Of a stretch of 64,000 nt of DNA, positions 45,608 through 60,385 are shown piece after piece; positions within the stretch are counted from its first letter, which is position 1; each line of letters begins with the position of its first letter. This stretch comes from Atherix ibis (Eukaryota; Arthropoda; Insecta; Diptera; Athericidae), in contig OY282608.1 of NCBI GenBank assembly GCA_958298945.1, positions 73,766,806-73,830,805 of the forward strand, read 5' to 3'. Made by a program: the position numbers and the translations under genes. Under the pieces are notes generated by a model, which worked only from the letters and a program-made list of their open reading frames with translations, ran no database searches and was not told the DNA's origin.

Positions 45608-48199
45608 AGCCAACAAACCAACAAACCCACAAGCCAACAAGCGAACAAACCAACAAGCCAACAAACGAACTAACCAACAAGCCAACAAACCAACAAACCA
45701 CCAACCAAGAAACCAATAAACCAACAAACCAACAAGCCAGCAAACCAAAAAACCAACAAACCAACAAGCAAACAAACCAACAAGCCAACAAACGATCAAA
45801 CGAACAAACCTACAAACGAACAAACCAACAAACCAACAAACCAACAAACCAACAAACGAAGAAACCAACAAACCAACAAACCAATAAACTAACAAGACAA
45901 CAAACCAACAAACCAACAAACCAATAAACCAATAAACCAACAAACCAACAAACCAACAAACCAACAAACCAAAAAACCAACAAACCAACAAACCAACAAA
46001 CCAACAAACCAACCAACCAACAACCAACAAACCAACAAACAAAAAAACCAACAAACCAACAAACCAACAAACCAACAAACCAACAAATCAACAAGCCAAC
46101 AGGCCAACAAACCAACAAGCCAATAAACGAACAAACCAACAAACCAACAAACCAACACACCAACTAACCAACAAGCCAACAAACCAAAAAACCAACAAAC
46201 CAACAAACAAAACAAACCAACAAACGAACAAACCAACAAACCATCAAACCAACAAGCCAACAAATAAACAAACCAACAAACCAACAAACCAACAAACCAA
46301 CAAGCCAACAAACGAACGAACTAACAAACCAACAAACCAACAAACCAACAAACCAACAAACCAACAAACAAATAAACTACCAAACGAAAAAACCACCAAA
46401 CCAACAAACCAACAAACCAAAAGCCAACAAGCCAACAAACCAAAAAACCAACAAACAAATAAACCAACAAACGAACACATCAACAAACCAACAAGCCAAC
46501 AAACGCACAAACCAACAAACCAACAAACCAACAAACCAACAAACCAACAAACCAACAAGCCAACAAACCAACAAACCCACAAGCCAACAAGCGAACAAAC
46601 CAACAAGCCAACAAACGAACTAACCAACAAGCCAACAAACCAACAAACCACCAACCAAGAAACCAATAAACCAACAAACCAACAAGCCAGCAAACCAAAA
46701 AACCAACAAACCAACAAGCCAACAAGCCAACAAACCAACAAGCCAACAAACGATCAAACGAACAAACCTACAAACGAACAAACCAGCAAACCAACAAACC
46801 AACAAACGAAGAAACCAACAAACCAACAAACCAATAAACTAACAAGACAACAAACCAACAAACCAATAAACCAATAAACCAACAAACCAACAAACCAACA
46901 AACAAATAAACTACCAAACGAAAAAACCACCAAACCAACAAACCAACAAACCAAAAAACCAACAAGCCAACAAAACAAAAAACCAACAAACAAATAAACC
47001 AACAAACGAACACACCAACAAACCAACAAGCCAACAAACGCACAAACCAACAAACCAACAAACCAACAAACCAACAAACCAACAAACCAACAAGCCAACA
47101 AACCAACAAACCCACAAGCCAACAAGCGAACAAACCAACAAGCCAACAAACGAACTAACCAAAAAGCCAACAAACCAACAAACCACCAACCAAGAAACCA
47201 ATAAACCAACAAACCAACAAGCCAGCAAACCAAAAAACCAACAAACCAACAAGCCAACAAGCCAACAAACCAACAAGCCAACAAACGATCAAACGAACAA
47301 ACCTACAAACGAACAAACCAACAAACAAAAAAACCAACAAACCAACAAACCAACAAACCAACAAACCAACAAACCAACAAGCCAACAAACCAAAAAACCA
47401 ACAAACCAACAAACCAACAAACCAACAAACCAACAAACCAACAAACCAACAAACCAACAAACCAACAAACCAACAAACCAACAAACCAACAAACCAACAA
47501 ACCAACAAACCCACAAGCCAACAAGCGAACAAACCAACCAGCCAACAAACGAACTAACCAACAAGCCAACAAACCATCAAACCACCAACCAAGAAACCAA
47601 TAAACCAACAAACCAACAAGCCAGCAAACCAAAAACCAACAAACCAACAAGCCAACAAACCAACAAGCCAACAAACGATCAAACGAACAAACCTACAAAC
47701 GAACAAACCAACAAACCAACAAACCAACAAACGAAGAAACCAACAAACCAACAAACCAATAAACTAACAAGACAACAAACCAACAAACCAACAAACCAAT
47801 AAACCAATAAACCAACAAACCAACAAACCAACAAACCAACAAACCAACAAACGAACAAACCAACAAACCAACAAGCCAACAAACCAACAAACCAACAAAC
47901 TAACGAACCAAAAAACCAACAAACCAACAAACCAACAAGCCAACAAGCCAACAAACCAACAAACCAACAAATGAACAAACGAACAAACCTACAAACCAAC
48001 AAATCAACAAGCCAACAAACCAAAAAACCAACAAACCAACAAACCAACAAACCAACAAACCAACAAACCAACAAACCAACAAACCAACAAACCAACAAAC
48101 CAACAAACCAACAAGCCAACAAACCAACAAACCCACAAGCCAACAAGCGAACAAACCAACAAGCCAACAAACGAACTAACCAACAAGCCAACAAACCAA

Positions 48200-48430
48200 C
48201 AAACCACCAACCAAGAAACCAATAAACCAACAAACCAATAAACCAGCAAACCAAAAAACCAACAAACCAACAAGCCAACAAGCCAACAAACCAACAAGAC
48301 AACAAACGATCAAACGAACAAACCAACAAACCACCAACCAAGAAACCAATAAACCAACAAACCAATAAACCAGCAAACCAAAAAACCAACAAACCAACAA
48401 GCCAACAAGCCAACAAACCAACAAGCCAAC
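48200..48430. repeat. Local 127-bp duplication
   Basis: The CCACCAACCAAGAAACC block begins at 48,204 and again at 48,331, each followed by the same AAACCAAT-rich stretch and each close to an ACGATCAAACG marker. The same doublet is present near 52.5-52.7 kb. The 127-bp duplication therefore predates the ~4.5-kb duplication. Confidence 0.8.
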
Positions 48431-48669
48431 AAACGATCAAACGAACAAACCTACAAACGAACAAACCAACAAAACAACAAACCAACAAACGAAGAAACCA
48501 ACAAACCAACAAACCAATAAACTAACAAGACAACAAACCAACAAACCAACAAACCAATAAACCAATAAACCAACAAACCAACAAACCAACAAACCAACAA
48601 ACCAACAAACCAAAAAACCAACAAACCAACAAACCAACAAACCAACAAACCAACCAACCAACAACCAAC

Positions 48670-51600
48670 AAACCAACAAACAAAAAAACCAACAAACCAA
48701 CAAACCAACAAACCAACAAACCAACAAACCAACAAGCCAACAAACCAAAAAACCAACAAACCAACAAGCCAACAAACCAACAAACCAACAAACCAACAAA
48801 CCAACAAACCAACAAACCAACAAACCAACAAACCAACAAGCCAACAAACCAACAAACCCACAAGCCAACAAGCGAACAAACCAACAAGCCAACAAACGAA
48901 CTAACCAACAAGCCAACAAACCAACAAACCACCAACCAAGAAACCAATAAACCAACAAACCAACAAGCCAGCAAACCAAAAACCAACAAACCAACAAGCC
49001 AACAAACCAACAAGCCAACAAACGATCAAACGAACAAACCTACAAACGAACAAACCAACAAACCAACAAACCAACAAACGAAGAAACCAACAAACCAACA
49101 AACCAATAAACTAACAAGACAACAAACCAACAAACCAACAAACCAATAAACCAATAAACCAACAAACCAACAAACCAACAAACCAACAAACCAACAAACG
49201 AACAAACCAACAAACCAACAAGCCAACAAACCAACAAACCAACAAACTAACGAACCAAAAAACCAACAAACCAACAAACCAACAAGCCAACAAGCCAACA
49301 AACCAACAAACCAACAAATGAACAAACGAACAAACCTACAAACCAACAAATCAACAAGCCAACAAACCAAAAAACCAACAAACCAACAAACCAACAAACC
49401 AACAAACCAACAAACCAACAAACCAACAAACCAACAAACCAACAAACCAACAAACCAACAAACCAACAAGCCAACAAACCAACAAACCCACAAGCCAACA
49501 AGCGAACAAACCAACAAGCCAACAAACGAACTAACCCACAAGCCAACAAACCAACAAACCACCAACCAAGAAACCAATAAACCAACAAACCAATAAACCA
49601 GCAAACCAAAAAACCAACAAACCAACAAGCCAACAAGCCAACAAACCAACAAGCCAACAAACGATCAAACGAACAAACCTACAAACGAACAAACCAACAA
49701 ACCAACAAACCAACAAACGAAGAAACCAACAAACCAACAAACCAATAAACTAACAAGACAACAAACCAACAAACCAACAAACCAATAAACCAATAAACCA
49801 ACAAACCAACAAACCAACAAACCAACAAACCAACAAACCAAAAAACCAACAAACCAACAAACCAACAAACCAACAAACCAACCAACCAACAACCAACAAA
49901 CCAACAAACAAAAAAACCAACAAACCAACAAACCAACAAACCAACAAACCAACAAACCAACAAACCAACAAGATAACAAACCAAAAAACCAACAAACCAA
50001 CAAACCAACAAACCAACAAACCAACAAACCAACAAACCAACAAACCAACAAACCAACAAACCAACAAACCAACAAACCAACAAACCAACAAGCCAACAAA
50101 CCAACAAACCCACAAACCAACAAACCAACAAACGAAGAAACCAACAAACCAACAAACCAATAAACTAACAAGACAACAAACCAACAAACCAACAAACCAA
50201 TAAACCAATAAACCAACAAACCAACAAACCAACAAACCAACAAACCAAAAAACCAACAAACCAACAAACCAACAAACCAACAAACCAACCAACCAACAAC
50301 CAACAAACCAACAAACAAAAAAACCAACAAACCAACAAACCAACAAACCAACAAACCAACAAATCAACAAGCCAACAGGCCAACAAACCAACAAGCCAAT
50401 AAACGAACAAACCAACAAACCAACAAACCAACACACCAACTAACCAACAAGCCAACAAACCAAAAAACCAACAAACCAACAAACAAAACAAACCAACAAA
50501 CGAACAAACCAACAAACCATCAAACCAACAAGCCAACAAATAAACAAACCAACAAACCAACAAACCAACAAACCAACAAGCCAACAAACGAACGAACTAA
50601 CAAACCAACAAACCAACAAACCAACAAACCAACAAACCAACAAACAAATAAACTACCAAACGAAAAAACCACCAAACCAACAAACCAACAAACCAAAAGC
50701 CAACAAGCCAACAAACCAAAAAACCAACAAACAAATAAACCAACAAACGAACACATCAACAAACCAACAAGCCAACAAACGCACAAACCAACAAACCAAC
50801 AAACCAACAAACCAACAAACCAACAAACCAACAAACCAACAAGCCAACAAACCAACAAACCCACAAGCCAACAAGCGAACAAACCAACAAGCCAACAAAC
50901 GAACTAACCAACAAGCCAACAAACCAACAAACCACCAACCAAGAAACCAATAAACCAACAAACCAACAAGCCAGCAAACCAAAAAACCAACAAACCAACA
51001 AGCCAACAAGCCAACAAACCAACAAGCCAACAAACGATCAAACGAACAAACCTACAAACGAACAAACCAGCAAACCAACAAACCAACAAACGAAGAAACC
51101 AACAAACCAACAAACCAATAAACTAACAAGACAACAAACCAACAAACCAATAAACCAATAAACCAACAAACCAACAAACCAACAAACAAATAAACTACCA
51201 AACGAAAAAACCACCAAACCAACAAACCAACAAACCAAAAAACCAACAAGCCAACAAAACAAAAAACCAACAAACAAATAAACCAACAAACGAACACACC
51301 AACAAACCAACAAGCCAACAAACGCACAAACCAACAAACCAACAAACCAACAAACCAACAAACCAACAAACCAACAAGCCAACAAACCAAAAAACCCACA
51401 AGCCAACAAGCGAACAAACCAACAAGCCAACAAACGAACTAACCAAAAAGCCAACAAACCAACAAACCACCAACCAAGAAACCAATAAACCAACAAACCA
51501 ACAAGCCAGCAAACCAAAAAACCAACAAACCAACAAGCCAACAAGCCAACAAACCAACAAGCCAACAAACGATCAAACGAACAAACCTACAAACGAACAA

Positions 51601-53230
51601 ACCAACAAACAAAAAAACCAACAAACCAACAAACCAACAAACCAACAAACCAACAAACCAACAAGCCAACAAACCAAAAAACCAACAAACCAACAAACCA
51701 ACAAACCAACAAACCAACAAACCAACAAACCAACAAACCAACAAACCAACAAACCAACAAACCAACAAACCAACAAACCAACAAACCAACAAACCCACAA
51801 GCCAACAAGCGAACAAACCAACCAGCCAACAAACGAACTAACCAACAAGCCAACAAACCATCAAACCACCAACCAAGAAACCAATAAACCAACAAACCAA
51901 CAAGCCAGCAAACCAAAAACCAACAAACCAACAAGCCAACAAACCAACAAGCCAACAAACGATCAAACGAACAAACCTACAAACGAACAAACCAACAAAC
52001 CAACAAACCAACAAACGAAGAAACCAACAAACCAACAAACCAATAAACTAACAAGACAACAAACCAACAAACCAACAAACCAATAAACCAATAAACCAAC
52101 AAACCAACAAACCAACAAACCAACAAACCAACAAACGAACAAACCAACAAACCAACAAGCCAACAAACCAACAAACCAACAAACTAACGAACCAAAAAAC
52201 CAACAAACCAACAAACCAACAAGCCAACAAGCCAACAAACCAACAAACCAACAAATGAACAAACGAACAAACCTACAAACCAACAAATCAACAAGCCAAC
52301 AAACCAAAAAACCAACAAACCAACAAACCAACAAACCAACAAACCAACAAACCAACAAACCAACAAACCAACAAACCAACAAACCAACAAACCAACAAGC
52401 CAACAAACCAACAAACCCACAAGCCAACAAGCGAACAAACCAACAAGCCAACAAACGAACTAACCAACAAGCCAACAAACCAACAAACCACCAACCAAGA
52501 AACCAATAAACCAACAAACCAATAAACCAGCAAACCAAAAAACCAACAAACCAACAAGCCAACAAGCCAACAAACCAACAAGCCAACAAACGATCAAACG
52601 AACAAACCAACAAACCACCAACCAAGAAACCAATAAACCAACAAACCAATAAACCAGCAAACCAAAAAACCAACAAACCAACAAGCCAACAAGCCAACAA
52701 ACCAACAAGCCAACAAACGATCAAACGAACAAACCTACAAACGAACAAACCAACAAAACAACAAACCAACAAACGAAGAAACCAACAAACCAACAAACCA
52801 ATAAACTAACAAGACAACAAACCAACAAACCAACAAACCAATAAACCAATAAACCAACAAACCAACAAACCAACAAACCAACAAACCAACAAACCAAAAA
52901 ACCAACAAACCAACAAACCAACAAACCAACAAACCAACCAACCAACAACCAACAAACCAACAAACAAAAAAACCAACAAACCAACAAACCAACAAACCAA
53001 CAAACCAACAAACCAACAAGCCAACAAACCAAAAAACCAACAAACCAACAAGCCAACAAACCAACAAACCAACAAACCAACAAACCAACAAACCAACAAA
53101 CCAACAAACCAACAAACCAACAAGCCAACAAACCAACAAACCCACAAGCCAACAAGCGAACAAACCAACAAGCCAACAAACGAACTAACCAACAAGCCAA
53201 CAAACCAACAAACCACCAACCAAGAAACCA
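48670..53230. repeat. ~4.5-kb tandem higher-order repeat, copy 2 (207-bp deletion)
   Basis: Follows copy 1 directly. The deletion junction lies at about 50,114, where an AAACCCAC unit is followed by consensus units and then AAACGAAG. Copy 1 instead continues with AAGCCAACAAGCG. Matching to copy 1 ends near 53,230. Single-base differences remain, for example CAAGCC at 52,583 against CAAGAC at 48,299. Confidence 0.88.
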
Positions 53231-56200
53231 ACAAACCAACAAACCAATAAACTAACAAGACAACAAACCAACAAACCAACAAACCAGTAAACCAATAAAC
53301 CAACAAACCAACAAACCAACAAGCCAACAAACCAAAAAACCAACAAACCAACAAACCAACAAACCAACAAACCAACCAACCAACAACCAACAAACCAACA
53401 AACAAAAAAACCAACAAACCAACAAACCAACAAACCAACAAACCATCAAATCAACAAGCCAACAGGCCAACAAACCAACAAGCCAATAAACGAACAAACC
53501 AACAAACCAACAAACCAACACACCAACTAACCAACAAGCCAACAAACCAAAAAACCAACAAACCAACAAACAAAACAAACCAACAAACGAACAAACCAAC
53601 AAACCAACAAATCATCAAACCAACAAGCCAACAAATAAACAAACCAACAAACCAACAAACCAACAAACCAACAAGCCAACAAACGAACGAACTAACAAAC
53701 CAACAAACCAACAAACCAACAAACCAACAAACCAACAAACCAACAAACCAACAAACCAACAAACAAATAAACTACCAAACGAAAAAACCACCAAACCAAC
53801 AAACCAACAAACCAAAAGCCAACAAGCCAACAAACCAAAAAACCAACAAACAAATAAACCAACAAACGAACACACCAACAAACCAACAAGCCAACAAACG
53901 CACAAACCAACAAACCAACAAACCAACAAACCAACAAACCAACAAACCAACAAGCCAACAAACCAACAAACACACAAGCCAACAAGCGAACAAACCAACA
54001 AGCCAACAAACGAACTAACCAACAAGCCAACAAACCAACAAACCACCAACCAAGAAACCAATAAACCAACAAACCAACAAGCCAGCAAACCAAAAAACCA
54101 ACAAACCAACAAGCCAACAAGCCAACAAACCAACAAGCCAACAAACGATCAAACGAACAAACCTACAAACGAACAAACCAACAAACCAACAAACCAACAA
54201 ACGAAGAAACCAACAAACCAACAAACCAATAAACTAACAAGACAACAAACCAACAAACCAATAAACCAATAAACCAACAAACCAACAAACCAACAAGCAA
54301 ATAAACTACCAAACGAAAAAACCACCAAACCAACAAACCAACAAACCAAAAAACCAACAAGCCAACAAACCAAAAAACCAACAAACAAATAAACCAACAA
54401 ACGAACACACCAACAAACCAACAAGCCAACAAACGCACAAACCAACAAACCAACAAACCAACAAACCAACAAACCAACAAACCAACAAGCCAACAAACCA
54501 ACAAACCCACAAGCCAACAAGCGAACAAACCAACAAGCCAACAAACGAACTAACCAAAAAGCCAACAAACCAACAAACCACCAACCAAGAAACCAATAAA
54601 CCAACAAACCAACAAGCCAGCAAACCAAAAAACCAACAAACCAACAAGCCAACAAGTCAACAAACCAACAAGCCAACAAACGATCAAACGAACAAACCTA
54701 CAAACGAACAAACCAACAAACAAAAAAACCAACAAACCAACAAACCAACAAACCAACAAACCAACAAACCAACAAGCCAACAAACCAAAAAACCAACAAA
54801 CCAACAAACCAACAAACCAACAAACCAACAAACCAACAAACCAACAAACCAACAAACCAACAAACCAACAAACCAACAAACCAACAAACCAACAAACCAA
54901 CAAACCCACAAGCCAACAAGCGAACAAACCAACCAGCCAACAAACGAACTAACCAACAAGCCAACAAACCAACAAACCACCAACCAAGAAACCAATAAAC
55001 CAACAAACCAACAAGCCAGCAAACCAAAAACCAACAAACCAACAAGCCAACAAACCAACAAGCCAACAAACGATCAAACGAACAAACCTACAAGCGAACA
55101 AACCAACAAACCAACAAACCAACAAACGAAGAAACCAACAAACCAACAAACCAATAAACTAACAAGACAACAAACCAACAAACCAACAAACCAATAAACC
55201 AATAAACCAACAAACCAACAAACCAACAAACCAACAAACCAACAAACCAAAAAACCAACAAACCAACAAACCAACAAACCAACAAACCAACCAACCAACA
55301 ACCAACAAACCAACAAACAAAAAAACCAACAAACCAACAAACCAACACACCAACTAACCAACAAGCCAACAAACCAAAAAACCAACAAACCAACAAACAA
55401 AACAAACCAACAAACGAACAAACCAACAAACCATCAAACCAACAAGCCAAGAAATAAACAAACCAACAAACCAACAAACCAACAAACCAACAAGCCAACA
55501 AACGAACGAACTAACAAACCAACAAACCAACAAACCAACAAACCAACAAACCAACAAACAAATAAACTACCAAACGAAAAAACCACCAAACCAACAAACC
55601 AACAAACCAAAAAACCAACAAGCCAACAAACCACAAAACCAACAAACAAATAAACCAACAAACGAACACACCAACAAACCAACAAGCCAACAAACGCACA
55701 AACCAACAAACCAACAAACCAACAAACCAACAAACCAACAAACCAACAAGCCAACAAACCAACAAACCCACAAGCCAACAAGCGAACAAACCAACAAGCC
55801 AACAAACGAACTAACCAACAAGCCATCAAACCAACAAGCCAACAAACCAACAAACCCACAAGCCAACAAGCGAACAAACCAACAAGCCAACAAACGAACT
55901 AACCAACAAGCCAACAAATAAACAAACCAACAAACCAACAAACCAACAAACCAACAAGCCAACAAACGATCAAACGAACAAACCTACAAACGAACAAACC
56001 AACAAACCAACAAACCAACAAACGAAGAAACCAACAAACCAACAAACCAATAAACTAACACGACAACAAACCAACAAACCAACAAACCAATAAACCAATA
56101 AACCAACAAACCAACAAACCAACAAACAAATAAACTACCAAACGAAAAAACCACCAAACCAACAAACCAACAAACCAAAAAACCAACAAGCCAACAAACC

Positions 56201-57240
56201 AAAAAACCAACAAACAAATAAACCAACAAACGAACACACCAACAAACCAACAAGCCAACAAACGCACAAACCAACAAACCAACAAACCAACAAACCAACA
56301 AACCAACAAACCAACAAGCCAACAAACCAACAAACCCACAAGCCAACAAGCGAACAAACCAACAAGCCAACAAACGAACTAACCAACAAGCCAACAAACC
56401 AACAAACCACCAACCAAGAAACCAATAAACCAACAAACCAACAAGCCAGCAAACCAAAAAACCAACAAACCAACAAGCCAACAAGCCAACAAACCAACAA
56501 GCCAACAATCGATCAAACGAACAAACCTACAAACGAACAAACCAACAAACAAAAAAACCAACAAACCAACAAACCAACAAACCAACAAACCAACAAACCA
56601 ACAAGCCAACAAACCAAAAAACCAACAAACCAACAAACCAACAAACCAACAAACCAACAAACCAACAAACCAACAAACCAACAAACCAACAAACCAACAA
56701 ACCAACAAGCCAACAAACCAACAAACCCACAAGCCAACAAGCGAACAAACCAACAAGCCAACAAACGAACTAACCAACAAGCCAACAAACCAACAAACCA
56801 CCAACCAAGAAACCAATAAACCAACAAACCAACAAGCCAGCAAACCAAAAAACCAACAAACCAACAAGCCAACAAACCAACAAGCCAACAAACGATCAAA
56901 CGAACAAACCTACAAACGAACAAACCAACAAACCAACAAACCAACAAACGAAGAAACCAACAAACCAATAAACTAACAAGACAACAAACCAACAAACCAA
57001 CAAACCAATAAACCAATAAACCAACAAACCAACAAACCAACAAACCAACAAACCAACAAACCAAAAAACCAACAAACCAACAAACCAACAAACCAACAAA
57101 CCAACCAACCAACAACCAACAAACCAACAAACAAAAAAACCAACAAACCAACAAACCAACAAACCAACAAACCAACAAACCAACAAATCAACAAGCCAAC
57201 AGGCCAACAAACCAACAAGCCAATAAACGAACAAACCAAC
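53230..57240. repeat. Array domain 12: third partial copy of the ~4.5-kb repeat plus mosaic tail
   Basis: The interval 53.6-55.2 kb matches 50.5-52.1 kb at +3,120 falling to +3,111: the TACCAAACG block at 51,191 recurs at 54,302, and the ACGATC block at 51,960 recurs at 55,071. From 55.24 kb the pattern returns to the form seen near 45.35 kb. It then breaks into shorter rearranged blocks up to 57.2 kb. Confidence 0.75.
55760..55920. repeat. Local 88-bp (11-unit) duplication
   Basis: The AAACCCACAAGCC block with its AAGCGAAC and GAACTAACC followers occurs at about 55,764 and again 88 bp later. This is an exact multiple of the 8-bp unit, as expected from in-register unequal exchange or slippage. 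Confidence 0.8.
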
Positions 57241-57530
57241 AAACCAAGTTACCAACACACCAACTAACCAACTAACCAACAAACCAACAAACCAAAAAAC
57301 CAACAAACCAACAAACCAACAAACCAACAAACCAACAAACCAACAAATCAACAAGCCAACAGGCCAACAAGCCAATAAACGAACAAACTAACAAACCAAC
57401 AAACCAACAAACCAACAAACCAACAAACCAACAAAACAACAAACCAACAAACCAACAAGCCAACAAACGAACAAACCAACAAACCAAGTTACCAACACAC
57501 CAACTAACCAACAAGCCAACAAACCAAAAA
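57240..57530. repeat. Local 240-bp (30-unit) duplication of the GTTACC marker block
   Basis: AAGTTACCAACACACC occurs at 57,246 and 57,486, each followed by an ACTAACC variant. Elsewhere this marker is at least 1.7 kb apart. The spacing is an exact multiple of eight. Confidence 0.82.
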
Positions 57531-60385
57531 ACCAACAAACCAACAAACCAACAAACCAACAAACCAACAAACCAACAAACCAATAAGCCAACAAACCAAC
57601 AAGCCACCAAACCAACAAACGAACAAACCAACAAACCAACAAGCCAACAAACAAATAAACCAACAAACGAACAAACCAACAAACCAACAAACCAACAAAC
57701 CAACAATCGAACAAACCGACAAACCAACCAACAAACAAACCAACAAACCAACAAACCAACAAACCAACAAACCATCAAGCCAACAAGCCAACAAACCGAC
57801 AAGCCAACAAACGAACAAACGAACAAACCAAAAATCAACAAACCAACAAACGAACAAACCAACAAACCAACAAGCCAACAAACAAATAGACCAACAAACG
57901 AACAAACCAACAAACCAACAAACCAACAAACCAACAAACCAACAATAAAACAAACCGACAAACCAACCAACAAACAAACCAACAAACCAACAAACCAACA
58001 AACCAACAAACGAACAAACCAACAAACCAACAAACGAACAAACCAACAAACCAACAAACCAACAAACGAACAAACCAACAAACCAACAAACCAACAAACC
58101 AACAAACAAATAAACCAACCAACCCACAAACCAACAAACCAACAAGCCAACAAACCAACAAACCAACAAGTAAACAAACCAACAAACGAACAAACCAACA
58201 AACCAACAAGCCAACAAATAAACAAACCAAAAAACCAACAAACCAACAAACCAACAAGCCAAGAAACGAACAACCAACAAACCAACAAACCGACAAAACA
58301 ACAAACCAACAAACGAACAAACCGAAAAACCAGCAAACCAACAAACCAACAAAACAACAAACAAATAAACCAACAAACCAACAAACCAACAAGCCAACAA
58401 GCCAACAAACCAACAAGCCAACAAACGAACAAATGAACAAACCAACAAATCAACAAACCAACAAACGAACAAACCAACAAACCAACAAGCCAACAAACAA
58501 ATAGACCAACAAACGAACAAACCAACAAACCAACAAACCAACAAACCAACAAACCAACAATCGAACAAACCGACAAACCAACCAACAAACAAACCAACAA
58601 ACCAACAAACCAACAAACCAACAAACGAACAAACCAACAAACCAACAAACGAACAAACCAACAAACCAACAAACTAACAAACCAACAAACCAACAAACGA
58701 ACAAACCAATAAACCAACAAACCAACAAACGAACAAACCAACAAACCAACAAACCAACAAACAAATAAACCAACAAACCCACAAACCAACAAACCAACAA
58801 GCCGACAAACCAACAAGCAAATAAACCAACAAACGAATAAACCAATAAACCAACAAGCCAATAAACAAACAAACCAACAAACCAACAAGCCAACAAACAA
58901 AACAAACCAACAAACGAACAAACCAACAAACCATCAAACCAACAAGCCAACAAATAAACAAACCAACAAACCAACAAACCAACAAACCAACAAACCAACA
59001 AGCCAACAAACGAACGAACTAACAAACCAACAAACCAACAAACCAACAAACCAACAAACCAACAAACAAATAAACTACCAAACGAAAAAACCACCAAACC
59101 AACAAACCAGCAAACCAAAAAACCAACAAGCCAACAAACCAAAAAACCAACAAACAAATAAACCAACAAATGAACACACCAACAAACCAACAAGCCAACA
59201 AACGCACAAACCAACAAACCAACAAACCAACAAACCAACAAACCAACAATCCAACAAATGAACAAACCAACAAACCAACAAACCAACAAGCCAACAAATG
59301 AACAAACCAACAAACCAACAAACCAACAAACCAACAAACCAACAAACCAACAAACCAACAAATCAACAAGCCAACAAACGAACAAACCAACAAACCAACA
59401 AACCAACAAACCAACAAACTAACAAACAAATAAACCAACAAACCAACAAACCAACAAACGAACAAACGAACAAACCAACAAACCAACAAGCCAACAAGCC
59501 AACAAACCAACAAACGAACAAACGAACAAACCAACAAACCATCAAACCAACAAGCCAACAAATAAACAAACCAACAAACTAACAAACCAACAAACCAACA
59601 AACCAACAAGCCAAGAAACGAACAACTAACAAACCAACAAACCGACAAAACAAAAAACCAACAAACAAACAAGCCAAAAAACCAGCAAACCAACAAACCA
59701 ACAAAACAATAAACAAATAAACCAACAAACCAACAAACCAACAAGCCAACAAGCCAACAAACCAACAAGCCAACAAACGAACAAATGAACAAACCAACAA
59801 ATCAACAAACCAACAAACGAACAAACCAACAAACCAACAAGCCAACAAACAAATAGACCAACAAACGAACAAACCAACAAACCAACAAACCAACAATCGA
59901 ACAAACCGACAAACCAACCAACAAACAAACCAACAAACCAACAAACCAACAAACCAACAAACCAACAAACCAACAAACGAACAAACCAACAAACCAACAA
60001 ACGAACAAACCAACAAACCAACAAACGAACAAACCAACAAACCAACAAACCAACAAACGAACAAACCAACAAACCAACAAACAAATAAACCAACAAACCC
60101 ACAAACCAACAAACCAACAAGCCAACAAACCAACAAACCAACAAACCAACAAGCAAACAAACCAACAAACGAACATACCAACAAACCAACAAGCCAACAA
60201 ATAAACAAACCAACAAACCAACAAGCCAACAAACCAACAAACCAACAAACGAACAAACCAACAAACCATCAAACCAACAAGTCAACAAATAAACAAACTA
60301 ACAAACCAACAAACCAACAAACCAACAAACCAACAAGCCAAGAAACGAACAACCAACAAACCAACAAACCGACAAAACAACAAAC
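57530..60385. repeat. Array domain 13: mosaic of 0-3.5-kb-type blocks
   Basis: Carries the CCAAGAAACG block (about 58,260 and 59,613), the AAGCCGACAA block (about 58,800) and one last TACCAAACG block (near 59,070). The ACGATCAAACG family, abundant just upstream, is absent. This section is closer in variant content to the first 4 kb and to 34-35 kb than to its left neighbour. Confidence 0.75.

Larger units (their letters stand above)
44170..48670. repeat. ~4.5-kb tandem higher-order repeat, copy 1
   Basis: From about 44.4 to 45.63 kb the variants recur at +4,483. From 45.84 to 46.5 kb they recur at +4,276, and from 46.6 to 48.95 kb at +4,284. The drop from 4,483 to 4,276 means 207 bp present here (about 45,631-45,837) is absent from copy 2. 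The rise to 4,284 is one extra 8-bp unit in copy 2 near 50.8 kb (seven consensus units against six). The copy contains its own older duplication: 44.15-44.9 kb resembles 47.29-48.0 kb at +3,136. Confidence 0.88.

Noticed and set aside
1883..57503. GTTACC marker blocks as a protein-binding box or recombination site
   Set aside because: The block is recurrent but has no dyad symmetry and spreads with the duplications that carry it. Without divergence or binding data it is only a useful marker.
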